64,000 nucleotides of DNA from Ostreococcus mediterraneus (lineage: Eukaryota; Chlorophyta; Mamiellophyceae; Mamiellales; Bathycoccaceae), in NCBI GenBank assembly GCA_012295225.1, contig WMKK01000006.1:124001-188000 (forward strand), in the 5' to 3' direction. This document shows positions 29,848-39,389 of this stretch, one piece after another. Numbering within the stretch: position 1 is the stretch's first letter; each line of letters begins with the position of its first letter. A model generated the notes under the pieces. That model was not told the DNA's origin. It did not search any database and saw only the letters and a list, made by a program, of their open reading frames with translations. The position numbers and the translations under genes were made by a program.

Positions 29848-31479
29848 CTAGCCACCTGGCACACTTACGACTAGAGAATCTGCGAGCACTACTTCGTGTA
29901 AGGGAATGAGAGGTGCGTCTTCGCCATTTGAATTGTCGACTTGAATCATCTCCCAGATTTTGATGCCACATCCGCGCCAGAGCGAATCTGCGATGCGGTC
30001 GAGTTGGTCGTCGGCAGGCCACAAGCCGTCGGGCGTGGCGAGAATGGCGCCGATATATGCCTGTCCAGCGCTCTTAGCGGCTCCGGAGTAGTAGTACAAA
30101 GACCATGATAAGTCATCAGCGGCGTCGACAATACGCCAATACTCTTGGCTAGTCACGCCGTTATCCATGAAGGAAAATGTAAAGGTGCCTGGAGCATCTT
30201 CCCGACGGCATCGATAGTCTGAACGTCTCCACACCGTGCGGCCATCGAGCGTATTTACTCTGAACACCGGGTTGTACCAGAAGCTATTCTTGGCTTTGCC
30301 CGGGTACCAAATTTGATATTGGTTCGGAAAGGCGTCGAACGCATCGTTGTTCCCGGCGACGGCGATCCAAGAGTACTTTTTTGGCCCAAACCAACCTTGC
30401 AAGATGCACTCCGCCATCGAGTGCGTCAATGGCTCGCCACGGAACGTCTGCATGGGCGAAACGCGCGGAAATTCGGGACGGACGGCGTTGTTGCCCAGAC
30501 AGTTGTGTGAGTGCAGCATGCACCGCGCCAGCTTTTCGAACTCGTCGTTTTCGTACGACCTTATACACTGATAAGTGCAAACTTGGTCGTTCAAGCCGCA
30601 CGCGTCGACGCAATCCAAAGACTTTTTACACATTGGGTTTCCGTAACACGCCCGAAGCTGTTTGTTGCAATTTTTACCAATGCACCAAACATTGCCGAGC
30701 GTGATATCTTGAGAAATATCAACAGCGGCGACATCGATGCCTGACGCGCTCGCTAAAACCAAGTGCATAAAATACAAATCCGTGTGATTTTTCCGTTCGA
30801 AAAGATCCTTAACCATATCAATCGATCGCACGTCGCGCGCAGCCTGTGACCATGGAATCAATTTTGCCTCCATGGCCTTCAATCCATCCATCGGTTGATA
30901 GCACACGCGGTCTTCGCCGGCGAGTGCGGGCGAGTCTAAAGCCACCCCCGTCGGCGTCCCCGCGCATGCCTCTCGAATCTTCTTCGCCACGCTCGCATCA
31001 TCGCACCCAATCACTACAAACACATCCGCATTCATCGCCGCGCGCGCCATATCCGCCGCGCTCGCGTCGTGCGACACAACCTCCATCGAAAGCGTACTAT
31101 CCGTCCACGCCACGCGTCGCGCGACGTGCTCCCACACTTCCCCGTACGATGGCGCCGCGCGCTCGAATCGCGCGCCATCGATGCCCTCTGGATAATGCAA
31201 ATAACTATCTTTCTCGTACGGCACGAACGCCACGAGCGCGCATCGACGCGTGACGACGTCGTCATCGGGCGGTGGCGCCATGGTGACGACGTCATCGACA
31301 TCGGGACTCGGCACGAGCGCGCTGTTCGCCCGCGCGGCGGTGCGCCGCCACGCCGAGGCGCGCGTGCGGTGGCGCCGAAACAGCGCGCATGGTATCGCGT
31401 GCGCGCGCGCGTGTGAGGCCATGTCGACGACGGCGGTACGCGTCGCAGCGCGGCGTAATGAGGTGATGGACGCCTCCAT
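29848..31479 (-). CDS. VDR: Violaxanthin de-epoxidase-related protein (VDR)
   Basis: A 543-residue protein from ATG 31479. The first 60 residues are Arg/Ala-rich, a likely chloroplast transit peptide. An N-terminal domain of about 170 residues (CALVAFVPYEKDSYLHYPEG..VFVVIGCDD) precedes a Cys-rich region (WCIGKNCNKQLRACYGNPMC, KKSLDCVDACGLNDQVCTYQ) and a lipocalin domain (FRGEPLTHSMAECILQGWFG, NQYQIWYPGKAKNSFWYNPV, LYYYSGAAKSAGQAYIGAIL). This matches the VDR branch of the VDE family in land plants, including the late ILATPDGLWP. True VDE converts violaxanthin to zeaxanthin in the lumen; VDR's reaction is uncertain. Confidence 0.88.
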   Translation of the reverse strand: MEASITSLRRAATRTAVVDMASHARAHAIPCALFRRHRTRASAWRRTAARANSALVPSPDVDDVVTMAPPPDDDVVTRRCALVAFVPYEKDSYLHYPEGIDGARFERAAPSYGEVWEHVARRVAWTDSTLSMEVVSHDASAADMARAAMNADVFVVIGCDDASVAKKIREACAGTPTGVALDSPALAGEDRVCYQPMDGLKAMEAKLIPWSQAARDVRSIDMVKDLFERKNHTDLYFMHLVLASASGIDVAAVDISQDITLGNVWCIGKNCNKQLRACYGNPMCKKSLDCVDACGLNDQVCTYQCIRSYENDEFEKLARCMLHSHNCLGNNAVRPEFPRVSPMQTFRGEPLTHSMAECILQGWFGPKKYSWIAVAGNNDAFDAFPNQYQIWYPGKAKNSFWYNPVFRVNTLDGRTVWRRSDYRCRREDAPGTFTFSFMDNGVTSQEYWRIVDAADDLSWSLYYYSGAAKSAGQAYIGAILATPDGLWPADDQLDRIADSLWRGCGIKIWEMIQVDNSNGEDAPLIPLHEVVLADSLVVSVPGG

Positions 31480-31651
31480 CTTGTGTCAAAGTACGCGCGT
31501 TGGACAACTTTGTTGAAGCAGAAGCTCGACGAAGATGATACGTTCTTCGAAAAACAAAACTGTGAATGATATTAAATAATGTATAAATGATTGAACAAAA
31601 CTGGCGCGCGTCGCGCGTGTGGCGCGCGCGCGTGAATGAATGTTCGCGCGG

Positions 31652-33580
31652 CTAAACCGGCGGCGCGAAGACAACCGGCGGAGGCGGCACAGTGGTCATG
31701 TCCAACGGACCGTACATGCTTTGCAAGGCGTGTAGAGAGTGCAGAAAGCCGATGTACGTGGCGGATTTGTAATCGAACGTTGGTGGGAATATCGATCCTG
31801 GGGTTTGAGTCTGCGTTTGTTCGGCGCGTCTCAAGAGGACGATTTCCGCGAGCTCGATGAGGCGGGCGGTGTGGAGCGACCCCATGCACAACTCTGGTCC
31901 GTGCAACTTGTGCTTGTGATTCAACGCGACTTCGCAGTACTGACAATCCATGGTGAGTGCGGCAAGAAGTGCGGCTGTCTGCATGCACGCCTGTTCGGGT
32001 GACAAGTTCAACAACCGCGCCTCGAGATTGCGCATGGATAACGGCGAACGCTTGACAAAATCCAAAATATTCATCGTCACGTGAAGGTCGGTAATATTTG
32101 CCGAGCGAAACATGAGGACGCGATGGGACGCCATGACTGTGGACAGGCGTGACATCAACGAACTTGTTTCGCTGGCAAACATCTCGGATGAATCGTGCAA
32201 AATTATGGACTCCCAGTGCACCTGGCGTAAGAGCACAACGTCCAACATGGCGGTGCTGTGCGTGGTGAGCAACACGTTGAATCGCGGCTCGCGCAAACCT
32301 TTGAAGGGTTCGTCAGTGCCATTTTCGACTGTGCCAGAGAAAGACCACTCGTGCCGCTGTACTGCTATGCGACACTCGGATGAACCGCGGTACTCGACGA
32401 GGTTGACGTCTGGGGCGACGCGTCCGAATTCCCTGGACCACTTGTCAAAGTTTGCGTCGTCGACGATGATCAACGAAGGTGCTTTAACTTTGTATCCACG
32501 CTTGCGAGCAGCGATAAAGTTGGCGGCGATTTCAGCCTGTCGAGAGTTTCCAGAGTTATCCACCACACACACGCCTTCGTTTTCGAGCCACGTGGCGATG
32601 AGCCAACGCGAAATTGAACCCACGATGCAGTTGCGCCGCGTCGAGGCTTCCTTCTCCAGCGGCTCATTAAGCGCTTCGTACGGACGGTCGAGTAGTTCGT
32701 TATCAAACTGACTGTAGCGTTCCAAGAGCATCGAAAATTCCGGGTGCGCGTCGCACTTTTCCCAGGTGCAATACTTATACGGCAACTCCCACCATTTGAT
32801 GTACACTTGCATATTCGGAGGCACGCCGGTGACGTTGACCACGCGCTGCGGGCGCATCCAAGCCTCTCGCATGAGCGATACGTTCCTCCTCCCATTCGCC
32901 GCCACGAAACGCTCAACAATATCAGGCGCCGTTTGTTTAAGCTCGTCTTCGCGAATCCACGCGTTATGCGCGTGTGACTTACCCTTCCAATGCACCAAAA
33001 ACTCCGCCGACTTGCTCCGTTTCACCCGACAGGCGAACACGTCGTCGATTTCCCTCCCCGAATCAATCGCTTCTCGCAGCGACACCGCCGCCGCCGCCTG
33101 TACCTGCGCGTGCGCCTCAACAACACTAGGCACAGGCATCGCAGGCCGCGTCTTTCGCGTCCTCGCATCGATTTCCACGCGTCCATCCGCGTACCGCGTG
33201 CCGTCATCCGACCCGCTCGACGCCCCGCTCGACCCGTTCCCGCGTCCCCGCGCCCCGCCTCCACCGCCGCCGTCGCCATTCAGCATCGTCGCGCTCGGCA
33301 CGTGTTCCATCTTCTGTCGCTTCGTCATCGCCTTACGCGTATTCACCCGCGCACTCGTCGTCAACTTGGTCTTCTTCCCGCCGTCGCGCGCCCTGGTCGC
33401 GCGCTGACTCATCGTCCCGTGCCGCCGCCCGCGCGCCGCGCCGCGCTCGTCCGAGCTCGTCTCCCGCGCCTTCCCGCGCGTCGCCCCCGCGGTCTCGTCC
33501 GAGGCGTTGGAATATTCATCCTCGCTCGAATGTCGCCTCGCGCGGCCTCGCGTCGCCGTCGCCGTCGCCGTCATCGTCAT
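31652..33580 (-). CDS. CHD-like protein with tandem chromodomains and degenerate SNF2 ATPase lobe
   Basis: A 642-residue protein from ATG 33580 (frame extends 27 bp through a GTG). Residues 1-150 are disordered and basic. Two chromodomains follow: VKRSKSAEFLVHWKGKSHAH (about 185) and MQVYIKWWELPYKYCTWEKC (about 257), spaced as in CHD remodelers. From about 310 the sequence follows the first SNF2 lobe of CHD proteins (SLIIVDDANFDKWSREFGRV, RFNVLLTTHSTAMLDVVLLR), but motif I reads DNSGNSRQ (341-348) instead of DEMGLGKT, and motif II reads HDSS (462-465) instead of DEAH. The second helicase lobe is absent. It cannot hydrolyse ATP by the known mechanism and may be a chromatin reader or scaffold. 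Confidence 0.85.
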   Translation of the reverse strand: MTMTATATATRGRARRHSSEDEYSNASDETAGATRGKARETSSDERGAARGRRHGTMSQRATRARDGGKKTKLTTSARVNTRKAMTKRQKMEHVPSATMLNGDGGGGGGARGRGNGSSGASSGSDDGTRYADGRVEIDARTRKTRPAMPVPSVVEAHAQVQAAAAVSLREAIDSGREIDDVFACRVKRSKSAEFLVHWKGKSHAHNAWIREDELKQTAPDIVERFVAANGRRNVSLMREAWMRPQRVVNVTGVPPNMQVYIKWWELPYKYCTWEKCDAHPEFSMLLERYSQFDNELLDRPYEALNEPLEKEASTRRNCIVGSISRWLIATWLENEGVCVVDNSGNSRQAEIAANFIAARKRGYKVKAPSLIIVDDANFDKWSREFGRVAPDVNLVEYRGSSECRIAVQRHEWSFSGTVENGTDEPFKGLREPRFNVLLTTHSTAMLDVVLLRQVHWESIILHDSSEMFASETSSLMSRLSTVMASHRVLMFRSANITDLHVTMNILDFVKRSPLSMRNLEARLLNLSPEQACMQTAALLAALTMDCQYCEVALNHKHKLHGPELCMGSLHTARLIELAEIVLLRRAEQTQTQTPGSIFPPTFDYKSATYIGFLHSLHALQSMYGPLDMTTVPPPPVVFAPPV

Positions 33581-33723
33581 CGTCGTCGTCGTCGTCGCGT
33601 CGTCCACCGAGACGACGCCCGCGCGCGCGAGCCCTGGGCGATGCTCGAGCGCTCGCGCACCGCCGTACCGCGCGACGACGCACCGCGCGATCGCGCGACG
33701 AATGCGAATGAATCAAAAAACGC

Positions 33724-33754
<31 letters not shown>

Positions 33755-34182
33755 CGCACCGTCGGCGCGCGCGGCGCAGTGTCCACGCGTCGCGCGACGG
33801 ATAGCGATCTCCACGACGCGGTGTTACTTTTTGGGGCACTTTTTGGGCACTTTTTGGGGCACTTTTGGGCACTTTTGGGGCCTCGACCGCGGATCCGCGC
33901 GCGGTCGCGTCGATCGTCGCCCTGGCGCCTCCACCGTGGTGTCGTGAGGCGTATTGCGGGCGACGTATGATTGCATAGCCTTCCCGAGTCTTGCATACGT
34001 GATGAGTTGCCCACTGATTGGACCTTAAGCTCACAGTGGATTCGATTCGTCGAAGACCGCGTGTAGGGGTTGTACATATAGGTAATATGTGGATATAGTA
34101 CGGACTGTGTAGTACTCGTGACGACGACGTCTCGGTCGGTGGCGCGGGTCGAGTGTCCCGGGGAGCACACACCGCGGGCGGT
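33581..34182. other. 602-bp intergenic region with minisatellite
   Basis: Lies between the chromodomain gene start and the 3' end of the F-box/LRR gene, both on the minus strand. It holds CGTCGCC trinucleotide-like runs, the ACTTTTTGGGGC minisatellite at 33826-33880, and an AT-richer stretch (34000-34120). Long frames here are Arg-rich and lack family character. An upstream 5' exon of the chromodomain gene could hide here. Confidence 0.5.
33826..33880. repeat. Minisatellite, five copies of an 11-12 bp ACTTTT(T)GGG(G)C unit
   Basis: Five near-identical units run head to tail, differing in the lengths of the T and G runs. They lie about 250 bp upstream of the chromodomain gene's ATG. They look like slippage-prone G/T tracts, with no matching unit noticed elsewhere in the window. 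Confidence 0.8.
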
Positions 34183-35670
34183 CTAGCGCTGCTCGCGAGT
34201 GTGGACGACGACGACGAGCGCGCGCTGGAGGGCGCGGATGTTATCGCGTGGGAACGCATCGACGGCGATGCGTCGGATGGTTCGTGATAACGCACGACAC
34301 GCGCTGAGGTCGATGGCGCGGAGATGAGGGAACCTGGCGTCGCAGAGGACGCGCAAGGCGCGTTCGGAGACGGCGGAACCGGCGAGACGGAGCGTTTGAA
34401 GCGCGAGCGGCGGGCCCGAGCCGGGGGCAAAGTGAGGCGTGAATGCGTCGTCTGTGACGTGCGTGGCGGCGGCGGCGACGCAGGAGAGTTCCAAGTGTTG
34501 GAGCGATGGGCAGAGGTGGGCCAAGACGTGGCGCACGGCTTCGTCGCTCGCGAGAGGCGTGCGCGCGCAACGCAACTCGATGAGATTCGTCGGGAGCTTG
34601 TCCCATACTACGGAAGACCAATTACCGAGATTGGAGCAGCCCGTGACGTCTAGTACTTCTAGGGTTTCGACCGAGCCGTACAAGATTGATATGAGTCCGG
34701 CGTCGTTGATGTTCGAACGGCCGAGACGATATCCCACGCTCGTCGTCTCCATTGCCACCGCGACTTCGCACACGCGAAGCTTGCGCCAGCATGTGTCTTC
34801 AAAATCAACCGGCGCGTGGCCGACGATCGTCCACCCTGGATCGCCACCAAAGTAGTTTAAGCGCAACTCCTCGACGTGCGGGCAGTAGCGTTGCAACTCG
34901 TACAGTGGAAACCGCACGTCTTCGCCGCAATTGGTGAAATCCAAAACCTTCAAGTTTGCGCACTTCTTCAAATCGTTGAACAGCTGCGTCGACGCGTTGG
35001 TGAATGCTCGGCGCTCGGCGGGTGAGTACGGCGCAGCGCGTCCACAACTCACGCGTTCGAGAGTATCGCTTGAATGCGCGATGAACGCGCGCAACGTGAA
35101 CAGCGCATCGCTCGGCGTGAGCTTGGGATTCGTCAAATCCATCGTTATCGACCGAAAACCACCACGACGGGCCAGTTGCTCGAGTCCAGCCTTGGTAAAC
35201 TTGCCACCACTAAACTTGAGCTCGCTAATATGAGGACATTCAGCAGCAATAACGCGCAGCGTCGTGTCCGTTAACTTTCCGCACCCTGAAAAATCTACGC
35301 TTCGCGCGCCCCGCCAGCGCCCCGTCGAGCACATCGTCTTAATCTTCGCGTCCGTCGGCGCACAAAACCCCGAACTCATATCAATATCAACCCAAAACAT
35401 CTCTGGTGCGCTATTAATCGCATCCCTAAACGTCCGACTCACGCACGCGAGCCTCGGCGTCATCGGAACCGCGCTCCCAGAGCGCTCGACGCACCTCGCG
35501 AAGACGTCTTGCAACACCTCCATCGGTAAATCTTCAATCGATACCTGCCGCTTCGCGCTTTTATAACGCTCCCCACTCGTCACCGCGGTCGCAGACGATA
35601 GTAACCGCACGCGTCGATGCGCAAGCATCTCGTCCTCTTCCTCGCCACGAGCGCCGTCGCCCATCGTCAT
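34183..35670 (-). CDS. F-box and leucine-rich repeat protein
   Basis: A 495-residue protein from ATG 35670 (or 35664). The F-box is at about 42-90 (VSIEDLPMEVLQDVFARCVE, RLACVSRTFRDAINS, FWVDIDM). It is followed by Cys-containing LRRs of the FBXL/AMN1 type (ARSVDFSGCGKLTDTTLRVI, LKVLDFTNCGEDVRFPLYEL, LEVLDVTGCSNLGNWSSVVW, LRAIDLSACRALSRTIRRIA). FBXL proteins are substrate receptors of SCF ubiquitin ligases. The substrate is not predictable. The N-terminal 40 residues are acidic then basic. Confidence 0.85.
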   Translation of the reverse strand: MTMGDGARGEEEDEMLAHRRVRLLSSATAVTSGERYKSAKRQVSIEDLPMEVLQDVFARCVERSGSAVPMTPRLACVSRTFRDAINSAPEMFWVDIDMSSGFCAPTDAKIKTMCSTGRWRGARSVDFSGCGKLTDTTLRVIAAECPHISELKFSGGKFTKAGLEQLARRGGFRSITMDLTNPKLTPSDALFTLRAFIAHSSDTLERVSCGRAAPYSPAERRAFTNASTQLFNDLKKCANLKVLDFTNCGEDVRFPLYELQRYCPHVEELRLNYFGGDPGWTIVGHAPVDFEDTCWRKLRVCEVAVAMETTSVGYRLGRSNINDAGLISILYGSVETLEVLDVTGCSNLGNWSSVVWDKLPTNLIELRCARTPLASDEAVRHVLAHLCPSLQHLELSCVAAAATHVTDDAFTPHFAPGSGPPLALQTLRLAGSAVSERALRVLCDARFPHLRAIDLSACRALSRTIRRIAVDAFPRDNIRALQRALVVVVHTREQR

Positions 35671-35828
35671 CAGTCACGCCTCCACCACACCGCTCGCGCG
35701 TCTCCTCTCCCACCGCCGCCGCCGTCGCCCGCGCGTCGTTCTCTGTACCCGGTCAACCTCGTGGCGAAAATAACGCTCGTCGCAAGCACCGCGAGCACGA
35801 ACGCGTTGTTCCGCGTCGCCGGCGTCAT
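35670..35828 (-). CDS. Possible 52-residue single-span membrane microprotein
   Basis: From ATG 35828 a short frame reads MTPATRNNAFVLAVLATSVI then FATRLTGYRE, a clean membrane helix followed by a basic, Gly-rich tail. Its stop overlaps the ATG of the F-box gene by four bases (ATGA). It could be a small inner-membrane protein, an upstream ORF of the F-box transcript, or chance. Evidence is composition only. Confidence 0.25.
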   Translation of the reverse strand: MTPATRNNAFVLAVLATSVIFATRLTGYRERRAGDGGGGGRGDARAVWWRRD

Positions 35829-36203
35829 GCTGTGTCGTCGCGCCGCGTCGTCCCAGCTGGGACAGCGACAGCTGGGACAGCGACAGCTGACACCAAATTC
35901 GAATTTTACATATAGTATGACATTTAAAGCCATTTATCACACACGTATACCCATCCAGACCGCGATTTTTAGAAGGTTTCGTCGCGCGCGACCATGCGGC
36001 ATACCACGACGCGCGCGCGCCGACGACGATCCGTCGCACGACGCACTCGCGAGCGTGACGCGCGCACATTTTAACACCCATCCATTCGCCACCGCCGATC
36101 GCGTCCTCGCGACGTCGCGTAGACCGCCAGACGACGCGGAGCTCGCGACGCGCGTGAATCCAATCGTTGATTGCATTTGCGGCGCACGCGCGGCGAGCTC
36201 ACC
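35671..36203. promoter_or_regulatory. 533-bp divergent intergenic region
   Basis: Separates the F-box/LRR gene (minus) from the 866-residue unknown gene (plus). Apart from the possible microprotein frame next to the F-box gene, it holds the 15-bp tandem repeat at 35854-35889, an AT-rich stretch (35890-35945) and GC-rich promoter-like sequence up to the plus-strand ATG. Nothing else seen. Confidence 0.5.
35854..35889. repeat. 15-bp direct repeat CAGCTGGGACAGCGA, 2.4 copies
   Basis: Two exact copies and a partial third run head to tail. The left end forms the 12-bp palindrome TCCCAGCTGGGA (35851-35862). CAGCTG is an E-box core, present three times at 15-bp spacing. It lies in the divergent promoter region. 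Confidence 0.75.
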
Positions 36204-38920
36204 ATGGCCAGCGCGCGCGCGGCGGCGAAAACCGCAAGCGTGCAGACGAATGAGAATGATCACGCGATGTGTGTTCCGATCGCCACGCCGTATGCGTTCG
36301 GTGCGGATGAGTTGACGTCGTTACGGCGCGGGGAGGATGAAGCGCGGAATCACGAAGTGCGGTGCGTGCCGATGGGACGATGCGATGCGCGCGACGCGCG
36401 CGCGATGCGACGACGCGGGGTGTGCGATGCGGCGTGCGAGCGATGACTGAGTTTATTTGTGTTTTATTTGCGCGCAGGGCGTACAAGTTGGGGAAGAAGA
36501 AGCGGTCGTATAACCAGGTTGAGCTCACGTTTGAACGTCAACGGGAGGACAACGGCAACTTTTCAAAGGCTCACGGGAAGAAGCATGAGGGGCGTGAGGA
36601 AGAGACGACGATGCGGATCTTTGAAGCGGCAGAACGAATATGCGGGGATGATGTTCCACGACAATACCAGGAATCGGCGTTGGAGTACGAATTGAAGTTG
36701 TATAACGGCAAGCTGGCGCGCGCGGTGGTGTACTTGGTGTACGCCGAACCGTTGAAGGCGGACGTCGCGCCCGGGAAGAAGAGCGGTGTGAGCGATGGAT
36801 ATGGGTACACGTGGTTACCTGTATCGCGTGACCGATGTGTCAAGGGTTGCGACGGTCCTATTCTCAGTGCGATTCAGCGATTTGGTAAGCAAGGCCGTAC
36901 GCAGAAGAGCGCGGCGGCGGCGCAAGCCGCGCCCGTGAAGCCAGCGGCGGATGACAAGTGGAAGGATTCTCGTAATTTGTTCATTTCTATCGATGAGGCG
37001 AGCAACCACGTGTGTCCGTATAATAAGTGCAAAGTTTTTCGATTATTATTTGGCGTATATACGCATGATACCAATGAATTCTTGGGCAGCGGTGTCTCTG
37101 GGCCGATTCGCGTTTTGGCGAATAATGATGTCCCGAAGGGCGCCGCGGCTATGCGTGTTCGATGTGTGTTGGACGGTTCATGGGGTGGATGGAATACTAC
37201 GGAATACACTGAGGACGAATTGCTTGAAATATTCAAGGGCATGTGTGTGAATAAGCAACTCGGCAAATCGAACCAGGAAAAGCCTCGCGACAAGCGTGTT
37301 GCTGATGCGCCCGAAACGGCGCGCGGCGCCGCTCCGAGCGCTCGAGCGCCTCCAGTCAAGCTCAAGGGTACAAAACGCACATCCGCCAAGCATAATGGTG
37401 TTGCACCAACGAAACGTAACAAGGAAGTTTTGGGCAGAATGTTGAAGAAACACCAGCAAAAGACGCAAAGTCTTCCTTTACAGGAGTTGCCGATTTCGCC
37501 TAACCAGCAAGACGCCCTCGACATGCCTCCGCCAGAATCTCATGATTTATCCTTCTTGCCGTTGCAAATGATGACGTCGCCGCTAGGCACGCCTCCAGAC
37601 GCCGATGCAGCAGGGTTCGCCGGGATGTTTGGTACGCCAGTTGAGTTGTTGTGCAGCGCTGACATGCGCGACGTGTTGAACACCTCGGATTTGCCTTCGT
37701 TGTGCACTCCTGGAGATCAAAGACAAAACACACAATTTCCAAGTGCAGAAATGATGCCTCCACCAACGACTGGTGGGTTCGCGCACATGCGGTTTACACC
37801 AGGTGTAATTCCTCCTATCAGTAGCACCGGAAGTTTGGGGAGCATTTCCCTCGCCTCGCTCGGTTCTCTCGGGCCTTTGGCGAGCGCTTTTAAGCAAACG
37901 CCCTCTGAGTTCAAAGGCAAGACGATGTCTCGAGCGTTTACTCGATCTGCGCGAAAGAACGCAGAGGCAAAAGCGACGCCAAATGCATTCTTAGCATCTA
38001 TCCTCGCGAGTGGAAACACTGTCGAAGGTGGTACGAAGTCTGTCAAGACGGCGGCGCCTTCAGTATCTGTACAAAAACCGACTGGCTCTCGACGCACTAC
38101 CCGCAAGGCTCTCAAAGAGATTGAAAATACTGTTGAGCCTCGCACGGCAGCAGTCAATGATAAGACGCAAGTGCGCCCCGCATCGATGACCACGGCCGTG
38201 GCGTCCGCTCCAGGTGTGTCCGACGAAGCCTTTGATGACATTCCGGTGCGTGGTTTGCGAAGCCGCCAGCCATCGCCAAATGGTCTCGCCCCAACTCGTT
38301 TGCTCTTTTCACCAGTACCGAACGGTATCAGCGCTATGCATACTTTTGATGATAGCGATGATGAGAAAATTGTGGCGAACGAGGCGCCGTGGATCTCGCC
38401 GACTGGTATTCGTACGCACCAAGCGCAGCGAGCAAGCAAGGACGCGCGCACGTACAAGCGCAAGCAAGCGGAAGCGTCGGTGAGCATGCCGAGAATGGCA
38501 TCAGTAACCGATGTTGCCGAATTGGTTACCGCGCAAAAGCCAAATGAGCGCGCAGCCGGTGGGAAGTCTAGATTGTCGAGCTTTTTTGTTAGACCATCAA
38601 ATGCTCCTCCACCGCCTGAAATCAAACTGGGAGGCGTTGGTAATCGCACGAGTAAGCGCAAGACGCGCAACTCAGGCGCTGCAGTACACTTTAGAGGTGA
38701 CGTCAACTTCGAAAACGCTCCGAGCACGTCGAAAAGACGCACTCGGAGCACAGATGTAGAGCAAACGTTGCTTTCGCCTCAGTGGCCATCCAAGCGTTCG
38801 GCACTGTCGCCGATGGATGCGAACAACCAAAATGCAATTAATTCCCCTGGTTTTGTGAATTCGCTCAAGTCAATGATGGGTTGGGCTATTGGCGCCACGG
38901 GTGACGGCGTCGATAAATAG
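36204..38920 (+). CDS. Large probable nuclear protein of unknown family, two exons
   Basis: Exons 36204..36361 and 36478..38920 give 866 residues. The 116-bp intron (GTGCGTGCC to TTTGCGCGCAG) splits an Arg codon and gives NHEVRAYKLGKKKRSYNQVE. Residues 45-300 look folded: FEAAERICGDDVPRQYQESA, YTWLPVSRDRCVKGCDGPIL, then NLFISIDEASNHVCPYNKCK and FLGSGVSGPIRVLANNDVPK. The rest is disordered, basic and Ser/Pro-rich, with RRTTRKALKEIE, SKRKTRN and SKRRTRS patches that suggest DNA or chromatin association. It contains the mitotic-style short motif QRASKDART and many S/T-P sites. I do not recognise the N-terminal fold; a transcription factor or chromatin role is a guess. Confidence 0.8.
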
Positions 38921-39389
38921 TAGCCCAGCGATGCCGCCGCAGTCGTCGACGTCGCCAGAGCCGAAGATATTTTCAGCCGCCAGCCGCCACTCGACGCACA
39001 CATCATTTTAGTAGTTCCTTGTACCACAGACCTCTTAGCTTATCCAGGCCATTGTAATGACAACTAAATCAATATAATTGACGCATCAATCACGCGCCCA
39101 GCGTTCGCTTGAGCGCGCCAAGTGCGACTTCAACATCCGGCGCTCACACATGTGTTTACATTGGCGGCGCAACTTCGTCAAGGTTAACCTTCGCAAACGC
39201 GCAAGTACGTCCGCCACTTTGACGCGCGCGACTTCGTTCACGCCCATCAAACCTCGCGAAAAGACGCTAAAAGTACATTCGTAGTTAAATCTACGTCTCA
39301 CTTCACCGTCACTCCTTTCGCCAAATCTCTTAGACGTGCGTTTCGGCCGATTCTGTAGGATCACCGCGCACTCTTCCGCGACCTAGTAC
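38921..39389. other. 469-bp intergenic region, no gene seen
   Basis: Tandem plus-strand genes flank it. It contains no tRNA, no long frame with family character and no repeat that I could see; an AT-rich stretch at 39045-39080 may mark the 3' end of the upstream gene. The 150 bp before the cpRNP ATG would be its promoter and leader. Confidence 0.45.

Noticed and set aside
33577-34170. 197-codon minus-strand frame containing KSAQK repeats
   Set aside because: The repeats come from the minisatellite, the rest is Arg-rich, and no family pattern is seen.
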